From Piezodorus guildinii (lineage: Eukaryota > Arthropoda > Insecta > Hemiptera > Pentatomidae): DNA of 64,000 bases. Position numbers and translations under genes: made by a program. The stretch covers positions 248,001-312,000 of the forward strand of contig JAJSOM010000007.1 of assembly GCA_023052935.1 (NCBI GenBank), given 5' to 3'. The notes under the pieces were generated by a model. It was not told the DNA's origin and did no database searches. It worked only from the letters and a program-made list of their open reading frames with translations. Positions 1-13,646 of the stretch are shown piece after piece; position 1 is the stretch's first letter; every line of letters starts with the position of its first letter.

Positions 1-345
1 ACCTCCTGCACCGGCGAGTTTGAAAGAGCCAGATGCGCCCTTGCCTTTGGTCTGGACAAGCGAGCCGGAAGCAACGGCGGAGACGAGGTACTTCTTGATG
101 AAGTGAGACTTCTTCTCCGCATCGATCTTGTACGTCGAGCTGATGTATTTCTTGATCGCCTGGGTAGATGATCCACCCCTCTCCTTGAGAGACTTGATCG
201 CAGCTGTTACCATTTGAGATACAGGTGGATGAGAAGGCGCGGTCTTGGGCTTCTTGGCACCACTTGCCGCGGCGGCCTTACCCTTCTTCGCTTTGGGCGT
301 CGCCGGTGTAGTTGGCGCAGCGGCTTCAGTTGTAGTTTCAGTCAT
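1..345 (-). CDS. H1: Histone H1, N-terminal part (runs off the window)
   Basis: Linker histone that binds nucleosomal entry/exit DNA in chromatin. The window holds codons 1-115 of a 206-codon gene, compared with the complete copies at 15776-16396 and 40187-40807. Visible are the acidic/Thr-rich N tail ([11 protein letters not shown]) and the winged-helix globular domain with its HPPVSQMV and [11 protein letters not shown] segments. The Lys/Ala-rich C tail lies beyond the left edge. The ATG at 343-345 is the start used in every copy. About 30 bp upstream the 5' UTR is interrupted by a retrotransposon poly(A) tail, so this copy has lost its own upstream region and is probably not normally expressed. 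Confidence 0.95.
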   Translation of the reverse strand, partial: MTETTTEAAAPTTPATPKAKKGKAAAASGAKKPKTAPSHPPVSQMVTAAIKSLKERGGSSTQAIKKYISSTYKIDAEKKSHFIKKYLVSAVASGSLVQTKGKGASGSFKLAGAGG

Positions 346-374
346 TTTCACTAGGTTCGCTAGTGTACCTTGGT

Positions 375-448
<74 letters not shown>

Positions 449-531
449 CAATCCCTCAAACAGAAAAAACATAGAATTAATATAAAAATAATAATGGTAA
501 TATACATTAAAATTTGAGTTTACTTACAATA

Positions 532-559
532 CCTTTTTCTACTTACCAGTATTTGAAGG
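532..559 (-). other. Conserved 3' UTR two-helix RNA element, family A copy
   Basis: On the plus strand an outer CCTT/AAGG pairing encloses an inner TACT-TACC-AGTA stem-loop. The equivalent position in the H3-site copy (8862-8889) reads TACC-TACC-GGTA, a compensatory C:G to T:A change. All five element families have a version of this structure, so it is a candidate RNA recognised by the reverse transcriptase. Confidence 0.6.
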
Positions 560-843
560 CTTATTAATTGATTAGTTATAAAAGAAGATACTCCCTGTTC
601 GGTGTGTTGATATATTTTGAAGGTGAGGGGCCTCCTCTTGTTGTTTATATAGTATATAGTTATATAAAGCTAAATTGAAGAAGAAAACTTAGAACTAAAA
701 CATAACAAAAGGTTAAAAGGGTGCCTGAAAAGAAATTTATTAGACATAGAGAGGTGGGGGGTGGGGTTGGGTAGTGTAGAAGATATGGAAAAGGAAGGAA
801 GGAAAGGGATAATGAGTGTGGGAGGGGATTATTAAGTAGTATG

Positions 844-1713
844 CTACTTAATGATGTATATTGGGTTGACAGGGCCTTTACGACCCTGCCATCTCTCTGG
901 GATCTTGGAAGGTGTGATGGATTGGAAAAGCGGGTTGTATGTCGCTTGTATGTTGTCATAGAATTTTATGTGTCGTCGTGATATGTGTGTTTGTATTGTT
1001 TCTAAGTTTAAAGTCTCGTGTATGTGGTCCATGCTCCGTCTTTCGAGAGTTGTATGTTTTGTGATTTTTTGTAATATGTTGTTTTGGGTTGATTGAAGTG
1101 ACTTCAGGGCTGTGGGATATAGGTAATGTAGGAGAGGTGCTCCGTGAAGGAGTGCGGGTCTAAGTATTGATTTGTATATAAGTAGTTTAAGTCTTAGTGA
1201 CAGCCCTGGTGAGTATAATAGGTGATTTAGTTGTGCTGCTGTCGCTCGTACAATTCGTATTCTGTTTGAGATGTGTGCTGTGAATGATAGATGTGACTCT
1301 AGTGTCATTCCTAAGTATGTGAGTCGTTTTTTGGTTTGTATAGTTTCTCCGTTTAGTTTGGGTTGATGTTTAAGTGTTTTCATGTATGAGAAGGTTATTG
1401 CATCCGTTTTGTTAGTGTTTATTTTAATGTTTATGTCGTTCAGTTGGTTTGTGATTAGTTGAGCTGCGTTTTGGGCCCTGCGCATTGCTTTATCCGCATT
1501 CATGCTGGCCGTGTATATGGCAATGTCATCAGCATATGCGGCGACTTGTACTCTGTCGATTTTTTGCCCTACTATTTGGGCTGTATATATGTTGAATAGT
1601 GTAGGCGCTAGGACCGAGCCCTGTGGGACGCCGCATGTCACTTTGCGTTGGGTAGACAATTCAGTGTTCACACGGACTGAAAATGTCCGTCCACTGATGT
1701 ATGAACCTATTAT
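844..1713 (-). pseudogene. Family A ORF2 remnant (reverse transcriptase C-terminal part)
   Basis: The open frame carries the RT motif B region (CGVPQGSVLAP), the YADD catalytic motif (AAYADDIAIY), the later RT motifs (YLGMTLESHLSF) and the C-terminal thumb, ending in NPIYIIK. The endonuclease and the first RT motifs are absent because the element is cut at 1713, so it cannot encode a working protein. In-frame codons continuing to 1767 come from spacer DNA. Confidence 0.9.
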
Positions 1714-4132
<2,419 letters not shown>

Positions 4133-4148
4133 GGCCCTGAAAAGGGCC
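4133..4148 (-). terminator. Histone 3' stem-loop, H2B copy 1
   Basis: The minus strand reads GGCCCTTTTCAGGGCC, the 6-bp stem and 4-nt loop that SLBP binds in replication-dependent histone mRNAs. It lies 30 nt after the stop. A purine-rich downstream element (AAAAAAAAGAGACGC) follows, as expected for U7 snRNP processing. Confidence 0.97.
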
Positions 4149-4178
4149 GTTGAAATTAGCCTGGGAACGATTGACTCG

Positions 4179-4550
4179 TTACTTAGAGCTAGTGTACTTG
4201 GTAACGGCCTTTGTGCCTTCGCTGACAGCGTGCTTAGCCAATTCGCCGGGAAGTAGGAGCCTCACCGCGGTCTGGATTTCCCTGCTCGTGATGGTCGACC
4301 TCTTGTTGTAGTGGGACAGGCGCGAAGCTTCGGCAGCGATACGTTCGAAGATATCGTTGACGAAACTGTTCATGATGCTCATGGCCTTAGAGGAGACTCC
4401 AGTGTCGGGGTGAACCTGTTTCAGCACCTTGTAGATATAGATGGCGTAGCTCTCCTTCCTCCTCCGCTTCTTCTTCTTGTCGGATTTGGAGATGTTCTTC
4501 TGGGCCTTGCCGGCCTTCTTCATGGCTTTACCGCTCGCTTTGGGTGGCAT
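4179..4550 (-). CDS. H2B: Histone H2B, copy 1
   Basis: Core nucleosome histone that pairs with H2A. The 123-residue product has a Lys-rich N tail ([15 protein letters not shown]), the basic [11 protein letters not shown] patch, the histone fold ([17 protein letters not shown] onward) and the C-terminal helix ending AVTKYTSSK with its ubiquitylation-type lysine. Length and sequence are normal for arthropod H2B. The promoter is uninterrupted (TATA at 4604-4611). The start region reads ttagatttctcc where other free copies read ttagattttcc, a one-base length difference exactly at the family C insertion site. This gene lies inside a 1.4-kb segment that is repeated at 6602-8015. Confidence 0.98.
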   Translation of the reverse strand: MPPKASGKAMKKAGKAQKNISKSDKKKKRRRKESYAIYIYKVLKQVHPDTGVSSKAMSIMNSFVNDIFERIAAEASRLSHYNKRSTITSREIQTAVRLLLPGELAKHAVSEGTKAVTKYTSSK

Positions 4551-4650
4551 GTTGACCGATTGTCAGCTGAAACCGAAGTGTTAGATTTCTCCAATGATGC
4601 GGGCTTATATATGCGATTCGACGGGATCCGAGCGGACCAATCGTGGCGAA
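4551..4650 (-). promoter_or_regulatory. H2B promoter, copy 1
   Basis: TATATAAG on the minus strand at 4604-4611 places transcription start about 30 bp downstream, at the gttagattt segment (4579-4588). A CCAAT box (plus strand gaccaatcg) follows further upstream. The 5' UTR is about 30-40 nt. Confidence 0.8.
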
Positions 4651-5063
4651 GAGGGTAGCGCAGTCTTGCGGCAGCATTCGAAACCTGGTCAAAGCGCGCG
4701 AATGCCCATACAGCAGGGGGGCGTGGTGACTCCACATTCAAATTTTCCGTTTCCCGATGAGTCTGTTGATCCATTTTATGTTTTATAATCATTGGGTGAG
4801 ATAATTTGTTAATTATTTTTTTCTTTTATATATATTTTTTTTAAAAATATTTATTTCGCCATCCCGATATCTTATCTTTCTTTTAAATACTAACAATTTG
4901 TTGTTTCCTTCTTTATCATAGTGAATGGTTGCGTTAGTGTGCGCGCGCTTCTGTACTTGTGCGCATTTTCGTTCCGAGGATAAGTGCGCGCGCGGGGGTT
5001 TTTCTTTTTCCGAGAAGGGATGTACCTTGACTTGTTGATCCGGATGGGATTACCTTCGGACCG

Positions 5064-5113
<50 letters not shown>

Positions 5114-5123
5114 CTTTTTTTTT

Positions 5124-5264
<141 letters not shown>

Positions 5265-5347
5265 CTTTCCCTCCATTTTATTGACAAACAAACTACAAAT
5301 ATAAACATATTAAACATAAATATCTACATACTAATTACAAGCTAATT

Positions 5348-5375
5348 CCTTTCCTTGCCCGTAGGCATTATAAGG
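5348..5375 (-). other. Conserved 3' UTR two-helix RNA element, family B fragment
   Basis: Outer CCTT/AAGG encloses the inner TGCC-CGTA-GGCA stem-loop. The same structure is at 11131-11158, 29095-29122 and 33788-33815. Confidence 0.55.
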
Positions 5376-5501
5376 TTTTATATTTTACATATTTACAATT
5401 TGCGCTGTATGCGCTTTAGGAAAAAAATTGGCCTAAGCCTTTATTAACATATTGAGAATAGGGAGGGGCTATTCTTTGGGTTTCAGAGAGAGGATATAGG
5501 T

Positions 5502-6605
5502 TCAGACTGCAGAGTCAGGACCCCTTCCCTCGGCGAACACGTCTACCAAGGGGAGATCACCTTGCCACCTTCCAGGCCTGGGCGGTGGTCCAATGTCTCT
5601 GAAGAGCGGGTTCCCGCAGGTCTTTAGTCCATCAAAGAACTTGATGTGCCTCCGACCTATGAATTCAGGAACCTGGGGTAGCTGGAGCTCCTCGTATATA
5701 ACTTTATTCTTAGCTCTTTGGAGCGTCGTTCCTCTTACTATCCGCCGAAGGATGGAGTTCTGGAAACCCTGCAGTCTCTGGAGAGTGGACTTGTACAGAT
5801 GGCGTAGCAGCGGCGCACCATGGAGAAGGGTGGGTCTAATGATGGCCTTGTATATTTGAAGCTTGAGCCTCAGTGAGAGCTGCGGCGATGTTAGCAGATG
5901 ATAGAGCCTATGCGACTTCGATCTAGCAAGCTTGAGTCTCTGGCGGACGTGGCTGGAGAAGGTTAGGTGCCTGTCCAGTGTAACGCCCAGATATAAAACA
6001 TTGTTGGAGAGAGGCTGTTTTTCTCCTTCTATGGCGAATTCTGTCGGCAGCTTCTTCTTTCCTTTTTGAAAGGAGAGAACGATGGCATCGGTTTTCGTTG
6101 GGTTCACCCTGATCCCAATCTCTTTCAGCTTGCCGACGACGGTCTCTGTTGCTGCTTCAGCTACCTGGAGTGCTCGCTTGCCGCTCTCGCTGGTCGCATA
6201 GATTGCTATATCGTCCGCATAAGCTGCTATCATTGCTCCTGGATGCTTGACTGAGACCACCGACGCCGTGAAAACGACGAACAGTATTGGCCCCAGTACA
6301 GACCCCTGAGGTACTCCGCAGATGGTATTGCAAGGATCGGACAGTTCCCCACCGACCCGTACGACGAAAGATCTTCCGCTAAGATAGCTTCTGATCAGTC
6401 GGCATAGGGGGGCAGGAAATCTGTACTCCTCCAAGCGGCGAAGTAGTAGAGCGTGTGATACGCAGTCAAAGGCCTGTGTGCAGTCCAGGGAGATCAGCGC
6501 CGTAGCCTCGTTCTTCTTCATCTTCTGGATGGTGTGAGCCTGCAGCTTCGCCAGGTGGTGTTCACAAGATATCCCGGTCTGGAAGCCAGTCTGCTCCGGG
6601 GGGAT
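5502..6605 (-). pseudogene. Family B ORF2 remnant (reverse transcriptase)
   Basis: It retains the RT motifs from TGFQTGISCEHH through SLDCTQAFDCVSH (motif A), CGVPQGSVLGP (motif B), AAYADDIAIY (catalytic YADD) and the C-terminal region ending GRGPDSAV. The endonuclease and RT N-terminus are missing. The frame is open, but the protein would be less than half of the 890-residue ORF2 encoded at 33940-36612. Confidence 0.9.
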
Positions 6606-7083
6606 TATACGTTCGGAAGGCCTGCGAGTGTTTATTTAGATCAGTTTAGGATTGTTCATAAATACTTATCTCAATTGTAATATTATGTTAGACTGTATGT
6701 GTATGATACAGGCTCATGGTCTGAGATAGGGATGACGAGCAGAGGGTTTCATTTGATGGACGGATAAGACGTTACATGCTTTCAAGTGTACTCCCTCGCT
6801 TTATAATATCCTTTCCATCATATAGGAATAGAATAAGATAAGAGACAAAACTTAATAAAGTTGTTATTGTATGTTTCGTTAGAGATTATAACGTTTTGTA
6901 TACTAATCACACATTCGTAATCCCGAATTAATTAGTGAAATTGTTTAAATACTCGATGATTACCGATTGGAAACCCTTTCGATATTCAATTATCGTTATG
7001 TTATAACTATATCATTTCTTTGTTCGTGGAAATTTTTGTTGTTTTGCATTGAACAGAAAGCGTCTCTTTTTTTTCGTTTTGGT

Positions 7084-7099
7084 GGCCCTGAAAAGGGCC
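7084..7099 (-). terminator. Histone 3' stem-loop, H2B copy 2
   Basis: Canonical 16-nt histone stem-loop on the minus strand, 30 nt past the H2B stop, with the AAAAGAGACGC downstream element. Confidence 0.97.
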
Positions 7100-7129
7100 G
7101 TTGAAATTAGCCTGGGAACGATTGACTCG

Positions 7130-7501
7130 TTACTTAGAGCTAGTGTACTTGGTAACGGCCTTTGTGCCTTCGCTGACAGCGTGCTTAGCCAATTCGCCGG
7201 GAAGTAGGAGCCTCACCGCGGTCTGGATTTCCCTGCTCGTGATGGTCGACCTCTTGTTGTAGTGGGACAGGCGCGAAGCTTCGGCAGCGATACGTTCGAA
7301 GATATCGTTGACGAAACTGTTCATGATGCTCATGGCCTTAGAGGAGACTCCAGTGTCGGGGTGAACCTGTTTCAGCACCTTGTAGATATAGATGGCGTAG
7401 CTCTCCTTCCTCCTCCGCTTCTTCTTCTTGTCGGATTTGGAGATGTTCTTCTGGGCCTTGCCGGCCTTCTTCATGGCTTTACCGCTCGCTTTGGGTGGCA
7501 T
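7130..7501 (-). CDS. H2B: Histone H2B, copy 2 (duplicate)
   Basis: Identical in protein sequence (123 residues) to the copy at 4179-4550. It has a complete promoter: TATATAAG at 7554-7561, CCAAT at 7587-7591 and an unbroken start-site segment gttagatttt. It exists as an extra gene only because the family B fragment at 5065-6605 is flanked by a long duplication, so this unit has two apparently functional H2B genes. Confidence 0.98.
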   Translation of the reverse strand: MPPKASGKAMKKAGKAQKNISKSDKKKKRRRKESYAIYIYKVLKQVHPDTGVSSKAMSIMNSFVNDIFERIAAEASRLSHYNKRSTITSREIQTAVRLLLPGELAKHAVSEGTKAVTKYTSSK

Positions 7502-7600
7502 GTTGACCGATTGTCAGCTGAAACCGAAGTGTTAGATTTTCCAATGATGCGGGCTTATATATGCGATTCGACGGGATCCGAGCGGACCAATCGTGGCGAA
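7502..7600 (-). promoter_or_regulatory. H2B promoter, copy 2 (reference intact form)
   Basis: CCAAT (plus strand, 7587-7591), TATATAAG (minus strand, 7554-7561) and an expected start near 7531, about 30 nt before the ATG. The family C insertion site ttagattttc is 7532-7541. Confidence 0.82.
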
Positions 7601-8228
7601 GAGGGTAGCGCAGTCTTGCGGCAGCATTCGAAACCTGGTCAAAGCGCGCGAATGCCCATACAGCAGGGGGGCGTGGTGACTCCACATTCAAATTTTCCGT
7701 TTCCCGATGAGTCTGTTGATCCATTTTATGTTTTATAATCATTGGGTGAGATAATTTGTTAATTATTTTTTTCTTTTATATATATTTTTTTTAAAAATAT
7801 TTATTTCGCCATCCCGATATCTTATCTTTCTTTTAAATACTAACAATTTGTTGTTTCCTTCTTTATCATAGTGAATGGTTGCGTTAGTGTGCGCGCGCTT
7901 CTGTACTTGTGCGCATTTTCGTTCCGAGGATAAGTGCGCGCGCGGGGGTTTTTCTTTTTCCGAGAAGGGATGTACCTTGACTTGTTGATCCGGATGGGAT
8001 TACCTTCGGACCGCTTACTTCCTTTTGTATTTATATACACCCCTAATATTTATTTAGGCAAATCCTTAATAATCACAACGATGTAACAAACAAGCAAGGC
8101 TACCCATTGTTGTTATTAGACGAATCGGATAATGAATAAGATAAGATGCCTTTTTAAGGGGACATTGAATTGAGAGGAGTAGGATCAAGTGTATAGCCAA
8201 GTCAGAAAGCTACCAGAGATCATTTGGT
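7601..8228. other. H2B-H3 spacer
   Basis: No gene. Two stretches of alternating purine-pyrimidine sequence, gtgcgcgcgc near 7889-7898 and 7934-7944, could form Z-DNA or a hairpin. The family D target ccctaatattt lies uninterrupted near 8041. AT-rich spacer then runs up to the H3 stem-loop. Confidence 0.75.
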
Positions 8229-8244
8229 GGCCCTGAAAAGGGCC
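8229..8244 (-). terminator. Histone 3' stem-loop, H3 copy 1
   Basis: GGCCCTTTTCAGGGCC on the minus strand, 30 nt after the H3 stop. Confidence 0.97.
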
Positions 8245-8274
8245 GTTGAAAGTACGGCAGGGTGCGGACAGCCC

Positions 8275-8694
<420 letters not shown>

Positions 8695-8704
8695 CTATGG
8701 CCTC

Positions 8705-8777
<73 letters not shown>

Positions 8778-8861
8778 CTCATTCCCTCAAACAGAAAAAA
8801 CATAGAATTAATATAAAAATAATAATGGTAAATACATTAAAATTTGTGTTTACTTACAATA

Positions 8862-8889
8862 CCTTTTTCTACCTACCGGTATTTGAAGG
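8862..8889 (-). other. Conserved 3' UTR two-helix RNA element, H3-site A copy
   Basis: Outer CCTT/AAGG with inner TACC-TACC-GGTA. Paired bases differ in a compensatory way from the H1-site copies (TACT/AGTA). Confidence 0.6.
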
Positions 8890-9169
8890 CTTATTTATTG
8901 ATTAGTTATAAAATATACTCCCTGTTCGGGGTGTTGATATACTTTGAAGGTGAGGGGCCTCCGCTTGCTGTTTATATGGTATATAGTTATATAAAGCTAA
9001 ATTGAAGAAAAAAACTTGAACTAAAACATAACAAAAGATTAAAGTACCTGAAAAAAAAAGATTATTAGACATAGAGAGGTGGGGGGTGGGGTTGGGTAGT
9101 GTAGAAGATATGGGAAAAGGAAGGAAGGAAAGGGATATTGGGTGTGGGGTGGGATTATTAAGTAGTATG

Positions 9170-9729
9170 CTACTTAATGATGTATATTGGATTGACAGGA
9201 CCTTTACGACCCTGCCATCTCTCTGGGATCTTGGAAGGAGTGATGGATTGGAAAAGCGGGTTGTATGTCGCTTGTATGTTGTCATAGAATTTTATATGTC
9301 GTCGTGATATGTGTGTTTGTATTGTTTCTAAGTTTAAAGTCTCGTGTATGTGGTCCATGCTCCGTCTTTCAAGGGTTGTATGTTTTGTGATTTTTTGTAA
9401 TATGTTGTTTTGGGTTGATTGAAGTGACTTCAGGGCTGTGGGATATAGGTAATGTAGGAGAGGAGCTCCGTGAAGGAGTGCGGGTCTGAGTATTGATTTG
9501 TATATAAGTAGTTTAAGTCTTAGTGACAGCCCTGGTGAGTATAATAGGTGATTTAGTTGTGCTGCTGTCGCTCGTACTATCCGTATTCTGTTTGAAATGT
9601 GTGCTGTGAATGATAGATGTGACTCTAGTGTCATTCCTAAGTATGTGAGTCGTTTTTTGGTTTGTATAGTTTCTCCGTTTAGTTTGGGTTGATGTTTAAG
9701 TGTTTTCATGTATGAGAAGGTAATTGCAT
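9170..9729 (-). pseudogene. Family A ORF2 C-terminal remnant
   Basis: It encodes about 187 C-terminal codons of ORF2 (from AITFSYMKTLKH to NPIYIIK), downstream of the YADD motif. It has no catalytic residues and is non-functional. The frame runs on to 9829 only by chance through H3 upstream DNA. Confidence 0.88.
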
Positions 9730-10409
9730 ATAGGTGGAATCGGAGGGGTGGGGGGTGCGTCCCACCAATCAGCATGGCGCGTCGGCCTTTTTTGTTCATT
9801 TCTTTGTTGGCTTCTTGTGATACTAACATATATTCACTTACCTGATTTTTATATTTGCGTAAATTATGAAATAGCAGTTTTTCTCATTGATAATGACAAC
9901 ACTGTGGTGTATTTGTCATCCATTCATTCATCCATCGTGCTAACAAATTTCTCTGATATATATATATATTTTTTTTATTATGGATTCTACTGCACCTTTG
10001 TCGGTGATTCTGTGATCAATTAGATTTCTTTCATCGTTAAAAGAGTTTCCGCCGCATTTGTTTGGTCGTGGGATTCCCACGGTTCAGTTTATTGCTCCGG
10101 AAGACCCAAGTTAATCATATATTATATACTCTTTTTGCTGTGTCCAAGTTAGCCTCTGCCTTTTCTTTTCTCGGTAATGTTATTGGTCAATCGATACGGA
10201 TTTAATCTGTTAGTCTGTAATATATCAAATATCTGAATTATGGGTGTGTAAAACAACTTGGAGGATATCATCGGAAGGGTCGATAATCATTGCCCACCAC
10301 TTTTTTTTTTTTTTTTTTTTTTGTATTATTTAGAAAAGGTATTTGTGGCATATTGTACGGGAAGCTAGTGGGTGAATTATTTAAGAAAGTCTGTGTAATT
10401 ATTTTTGGT
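9730..10409. other. Residual H3 upstream region and H3-H4 spacer
   Basis: It begins with the truncated H3 TATA region (now TATATG on the minus strand) and the H3 CCAAT box, then AT-rich spacer. A 43-bp segment at about 9843-9885 is identical to the satellite unit boundary in the H1-H2B spacer. A short poly(T) tract at about 10303-10322 is present in all units and varies by a few bases. No gene seen. Confidence 0.8.
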
Positions 10410-10425
10410 GGCCCTGAAAAGGGCC
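10410..10425 (-). terminator. Histone 3' stem-loop, H4 copy 1
   Basis: Canonical histone stem-loop, 46 nt after the H4 stop. Confidence 0.97.
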
Positions 10426-10471
10426 GTTGAAACTTTCCCCCGGTCACAAGGTACACACGACGATGTCGAAC

Positions 10472-10792
<321 letters not shown>

Positions 10793-10821
10793 TCAGAGAA
10801 CGATATTCGACTGCTCAGGTT

Positions 10822-10875
<54 letters not shown>

Positions 10876-10879
10876 CTTT

Positions 10880-11047
<168 letters not shown>

Positions 11048-11130
11048 CTTTCCCTCCATTTTATTGACAAACAAACTACAAATATAAACATATTAAACAT
11101 AAATATCTACATACTAATTACAAGCTAATT

Positions 11131-11158
11131 CCTTTCCTTGCCCGTAGGCATTATAAGG
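11131..11158 (-). other. Conserved 3' UTR two-helix RNA element, chimeric B copy
   Basis: CCTT/AAGG outer pairing with inner TGCC-CGTA-GGCA, as in the other B copies. Confidence 0.55.
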
Positions 11159-11284
11159 TTTTATATTTTACATATTTACAATTTGCGCTGTATGCGCTTT
11201 AGGAAAAAAATTGGCCTAAGCCTTTATTAACATATTGAGAATAGGGAGGGGCTATTCTTTGGGTTTCAGAGAGAGGATATAGGT

Positions 11285-13640
11285 TCAGACTGCAGAGTCA
11301 GGACCCCTTCCCTCGGCGAACACGTCTACCAAGGGGAGATCACCTTGCCACCTTCCAGGCCTGGGCGGTGGTCCAATGTCTCTGAAGAGCGGGTTCCCGC
11401 AGGTCTTTAGTCCATCAAAGAACTTGATGTGCCTCCGACCTATGAATTCAGGAACCTGGGGTAGCTGGAGCTCCTCGTATATAACTTTATTCTTAGCTCT
11501 TTGGAGCGTCGTTCCTCTTACTATCCGCCGAAGGATGGAGTTCTGGAAACCCTGCAGTCTCTGGAGAGTGGACTTGTACAGATGGCGTAGCAGCGGCGCA
11601 CCATGGAGAAGGGTGGGTCTAATGATGGCCTTGTATATTTGAAGCTTGAGCCTCAGTGAGAGCTGCGGCGATGTTAGCAGATGATAGAGCCTATGCGACT
11701 TCGATCTAGCAAGCTTGAGTCTCTGGCGGACGTGGCTGGAGAAGGTTAGGTGCCTGTCCAGTGTAACGCCCAGATATAAAACATTGTTGGAGAGAGGCTG
11801 TTTTTCTCCTTCTATGGCGAATTCTGTCGGCAGCTTCTTCTTTCCTTTTTGAAAGGAGAGAACGATGGCATCGGTTTTCGTTGGGTTCACCCTGATCCCA
11901 ATCTCTTTCAGCTTGCCGACGACGGTCTCTGTTGCTGCTTCAGCTACCTGGAGTGCTCGCTTGCCGCTCTCGCTGGTCGCATAGATTGCTATATCGTCCG
12001 CATAAGCTGCTATCATTGCTCCTGGATGCTTGACTGAGACCACCGACGCCGTGAAAACGACGAACAGTATTGGCCCCAGTACAGACCCCTGAGGTACTCC
12101 GCAGATGGTATTGCAAGGATCGGACAGTTCCCCACCGACCCGTACGACGAAAGATCTTCCGCTAAGATAGCTTCTGATCAGTCGGCATAGGGGGGCAGGA
12201 AATCTGTACTCCTCCAAGCGGCGAAGTAGTAGAGCGTGTGATACGCAGTCAAAGGCCTGTGTGCAGTCCAGGGAGATCAGCGCCGTAGCCTCGTTCTTCT
12301 TCATCTTCTGGATGGTGTGAGCCTGCAGCTTCGCCAGGTGGTGTTCACAAGATATCCCGGTCTGGAAGCCAGTCTGCTCCGGGGGGATGATGTTCTCCCT
12401 CCTGCAGTGTTTCATCAGGTGGTAGTGGACCAGCTTCTCGAAAATCTTGCTCATGTGCGTGAGGAGGCTGATCGGTCGGTAGTGCTCTGTTGCGTTCCCA
12501 GACTTCCCCGGCTTGAGTAGCGGGACTATGATCGCACGTTTCCAGGCGTTAGGAAAATATGATATCCTTATACAAGAGTTGAAGATGTTCAGTAAGAAGG
12601 CTTTGCCTTTCCTAGGGAGCATCCTCAATAGTATATAAGGGATATCATCCTGCCCAGAGGATTTGTTGCCCTTGGTGCGTCGTAGTACCGACTCGAGCTG
12701 GCTGAAGCTGGAGTAGATGGGCTTCTCATTAGGGGACGGTGGTCTCCCTTCTGGAAGCACCGGAGCATCTGCCTCACGAGCACCTTCCCTCGCCTCATAG
12801 CCTTTCGCCAAGAGTTCAGCCTGTTCCCTAGGTGTCAGCAGGTTGTCCCCGGATGTTAGGTGGACTGTCCGCCTCTTAGAGACGTAGGTCCGGACTAACC
12901 TCCAAAACTGACGGTGGTCGTCATGGGTTCTCCTGAGCTGTTCATGCCAGAGGGAGGTCTTCCAGTCGCTCATGAGACTGACTATCTGCCGGGTCATCGC
13001 ATTGATGGCCGGTTTCAAGCCATAGTCCCTTGTGCGGTGGAAAATGTTCCTCAGATTGTTCCTCTGGGCAATCAGAGCTAGGATGTGTTTTGGTGGCTTC
13101 CTGATGGAGTTAGGTTTAGGGCTGAACCTAGGTATGTGCTGATTGGCTGACTCCTGGATGGTAGTGGTGATGACCTCCACTGCCTCGTCCACCTCGTCTT
13201 CGGACCTTAGCGTTCTGATGAACGGGAGAGCATCTTCAACACTGGTCCTGTATCCTTTCCAGTCGGCCTTCTGGAAGAGATATTTGTTCGCCGGTGGTTT
13301 GGCGGGTGTGCCCTCGAATGTGTAGAGCACAGGCCGGTGATCTGACGGTCCGAAAGGGAGTGCTAGGCACCCCGTGACGGTGTGCAGATCTCTGGTCAGG
13401 AGCAAGTCCAGTGTTGAGGTGCAGCCAGGTCGGCCCGCATGCCGGAAGGTGTGCACGCCGGGGTGAAAGACGGCCAGCCTGGTCTTAGTGATGTAGGTGC
13501 CAATCACGTTGTTACTACTACACAGCCAGGCAGTGTGTCGTGCGTTGAAGTCACCAAGGACGACAAACCGACTTCTGCTCTGGGCATGTTGCAGCAGTAG
13601 CCTCATCGATGTTAGGATGCCCTTGGGCCTCTTATAGAGC
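11285..13640 (-). pseudogene. Family B ORF2, N-terminally truncated
   Basis: Open from about codon 118 of the 890-codon family protein. It keeps the second half of the APE endonuclease (LGDFNARHTAW, STLDLLLTRD, GPSDHRPVLY) and the whole reverse transcriptase, including AAYADDIAIY, to the normal C-terminus. The first endonuclease strands with the catalytic Asn and Glu/Asp positions are gone, so target cutting should fail. The upstream frame enters ORF1-derived filler. Confidence 0.9.
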
Positions 13641-13646
13641 TGGTGC

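Larger units (their letters stand above)
371..1713 (-). mobile_element. Truncated family A non-LTR retrotransposon at the H1 start-site position
   Basis: The sequence reads TSD-like TGGTAATTT (371-379), a poly(T) tract to 448 (the poly(A) tail of a minus-strand element), a 3' UTR, and the last 290 codons of ORF2. It then stops abruptly near 1713 and joins H1-H2B spacer. It is nearly identical to the full-length element at 40842-45374 and occupies exactly the same site. The junction lacks the second target duplication and lacks 683 bp of H1 upstream sequence (equivalent to 16431-17113). A later deletion from inside the element into the H1 upstream region explains it better than 5' truncation during insertion. 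Confidence 0.9.
6602..8015. repeat. Right copy of the 1.41-kb direct repeat carrying H2B
   Basis: Partner of 3651-5064. Apart from a one-base length difference at the H2B start region (ttagattttcc here), no differences were noticed. It continues on the right into the ordinary H2B-H3 spacer. Confidence 0.9.
8706..9729 (-). mobile_element. 5'-truncated family A retrotransposon at the H3 start site
   Basis: Poly(T) 8706-8777, a family A 3' UTR, and the last part of ORF2 up to 9729, then direct joining to H3 promoter sequence. Compared with the free H3 promoter (27806-27830), about 20-22 bp between TATA and the start site are missing, and there is no clear target duplication. This is consistent with insertion plus a small target deletion, with microhomology AT/ATA at the 5' junction. 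Confidence 0.9.

Noticed and set aside
7889..7944. GC-alternating tracts in the H2B-H3 spacer as a replication origin or boundary
   Set aside because: The sequence could form Z-DNA, but nothing else supports a functional role.
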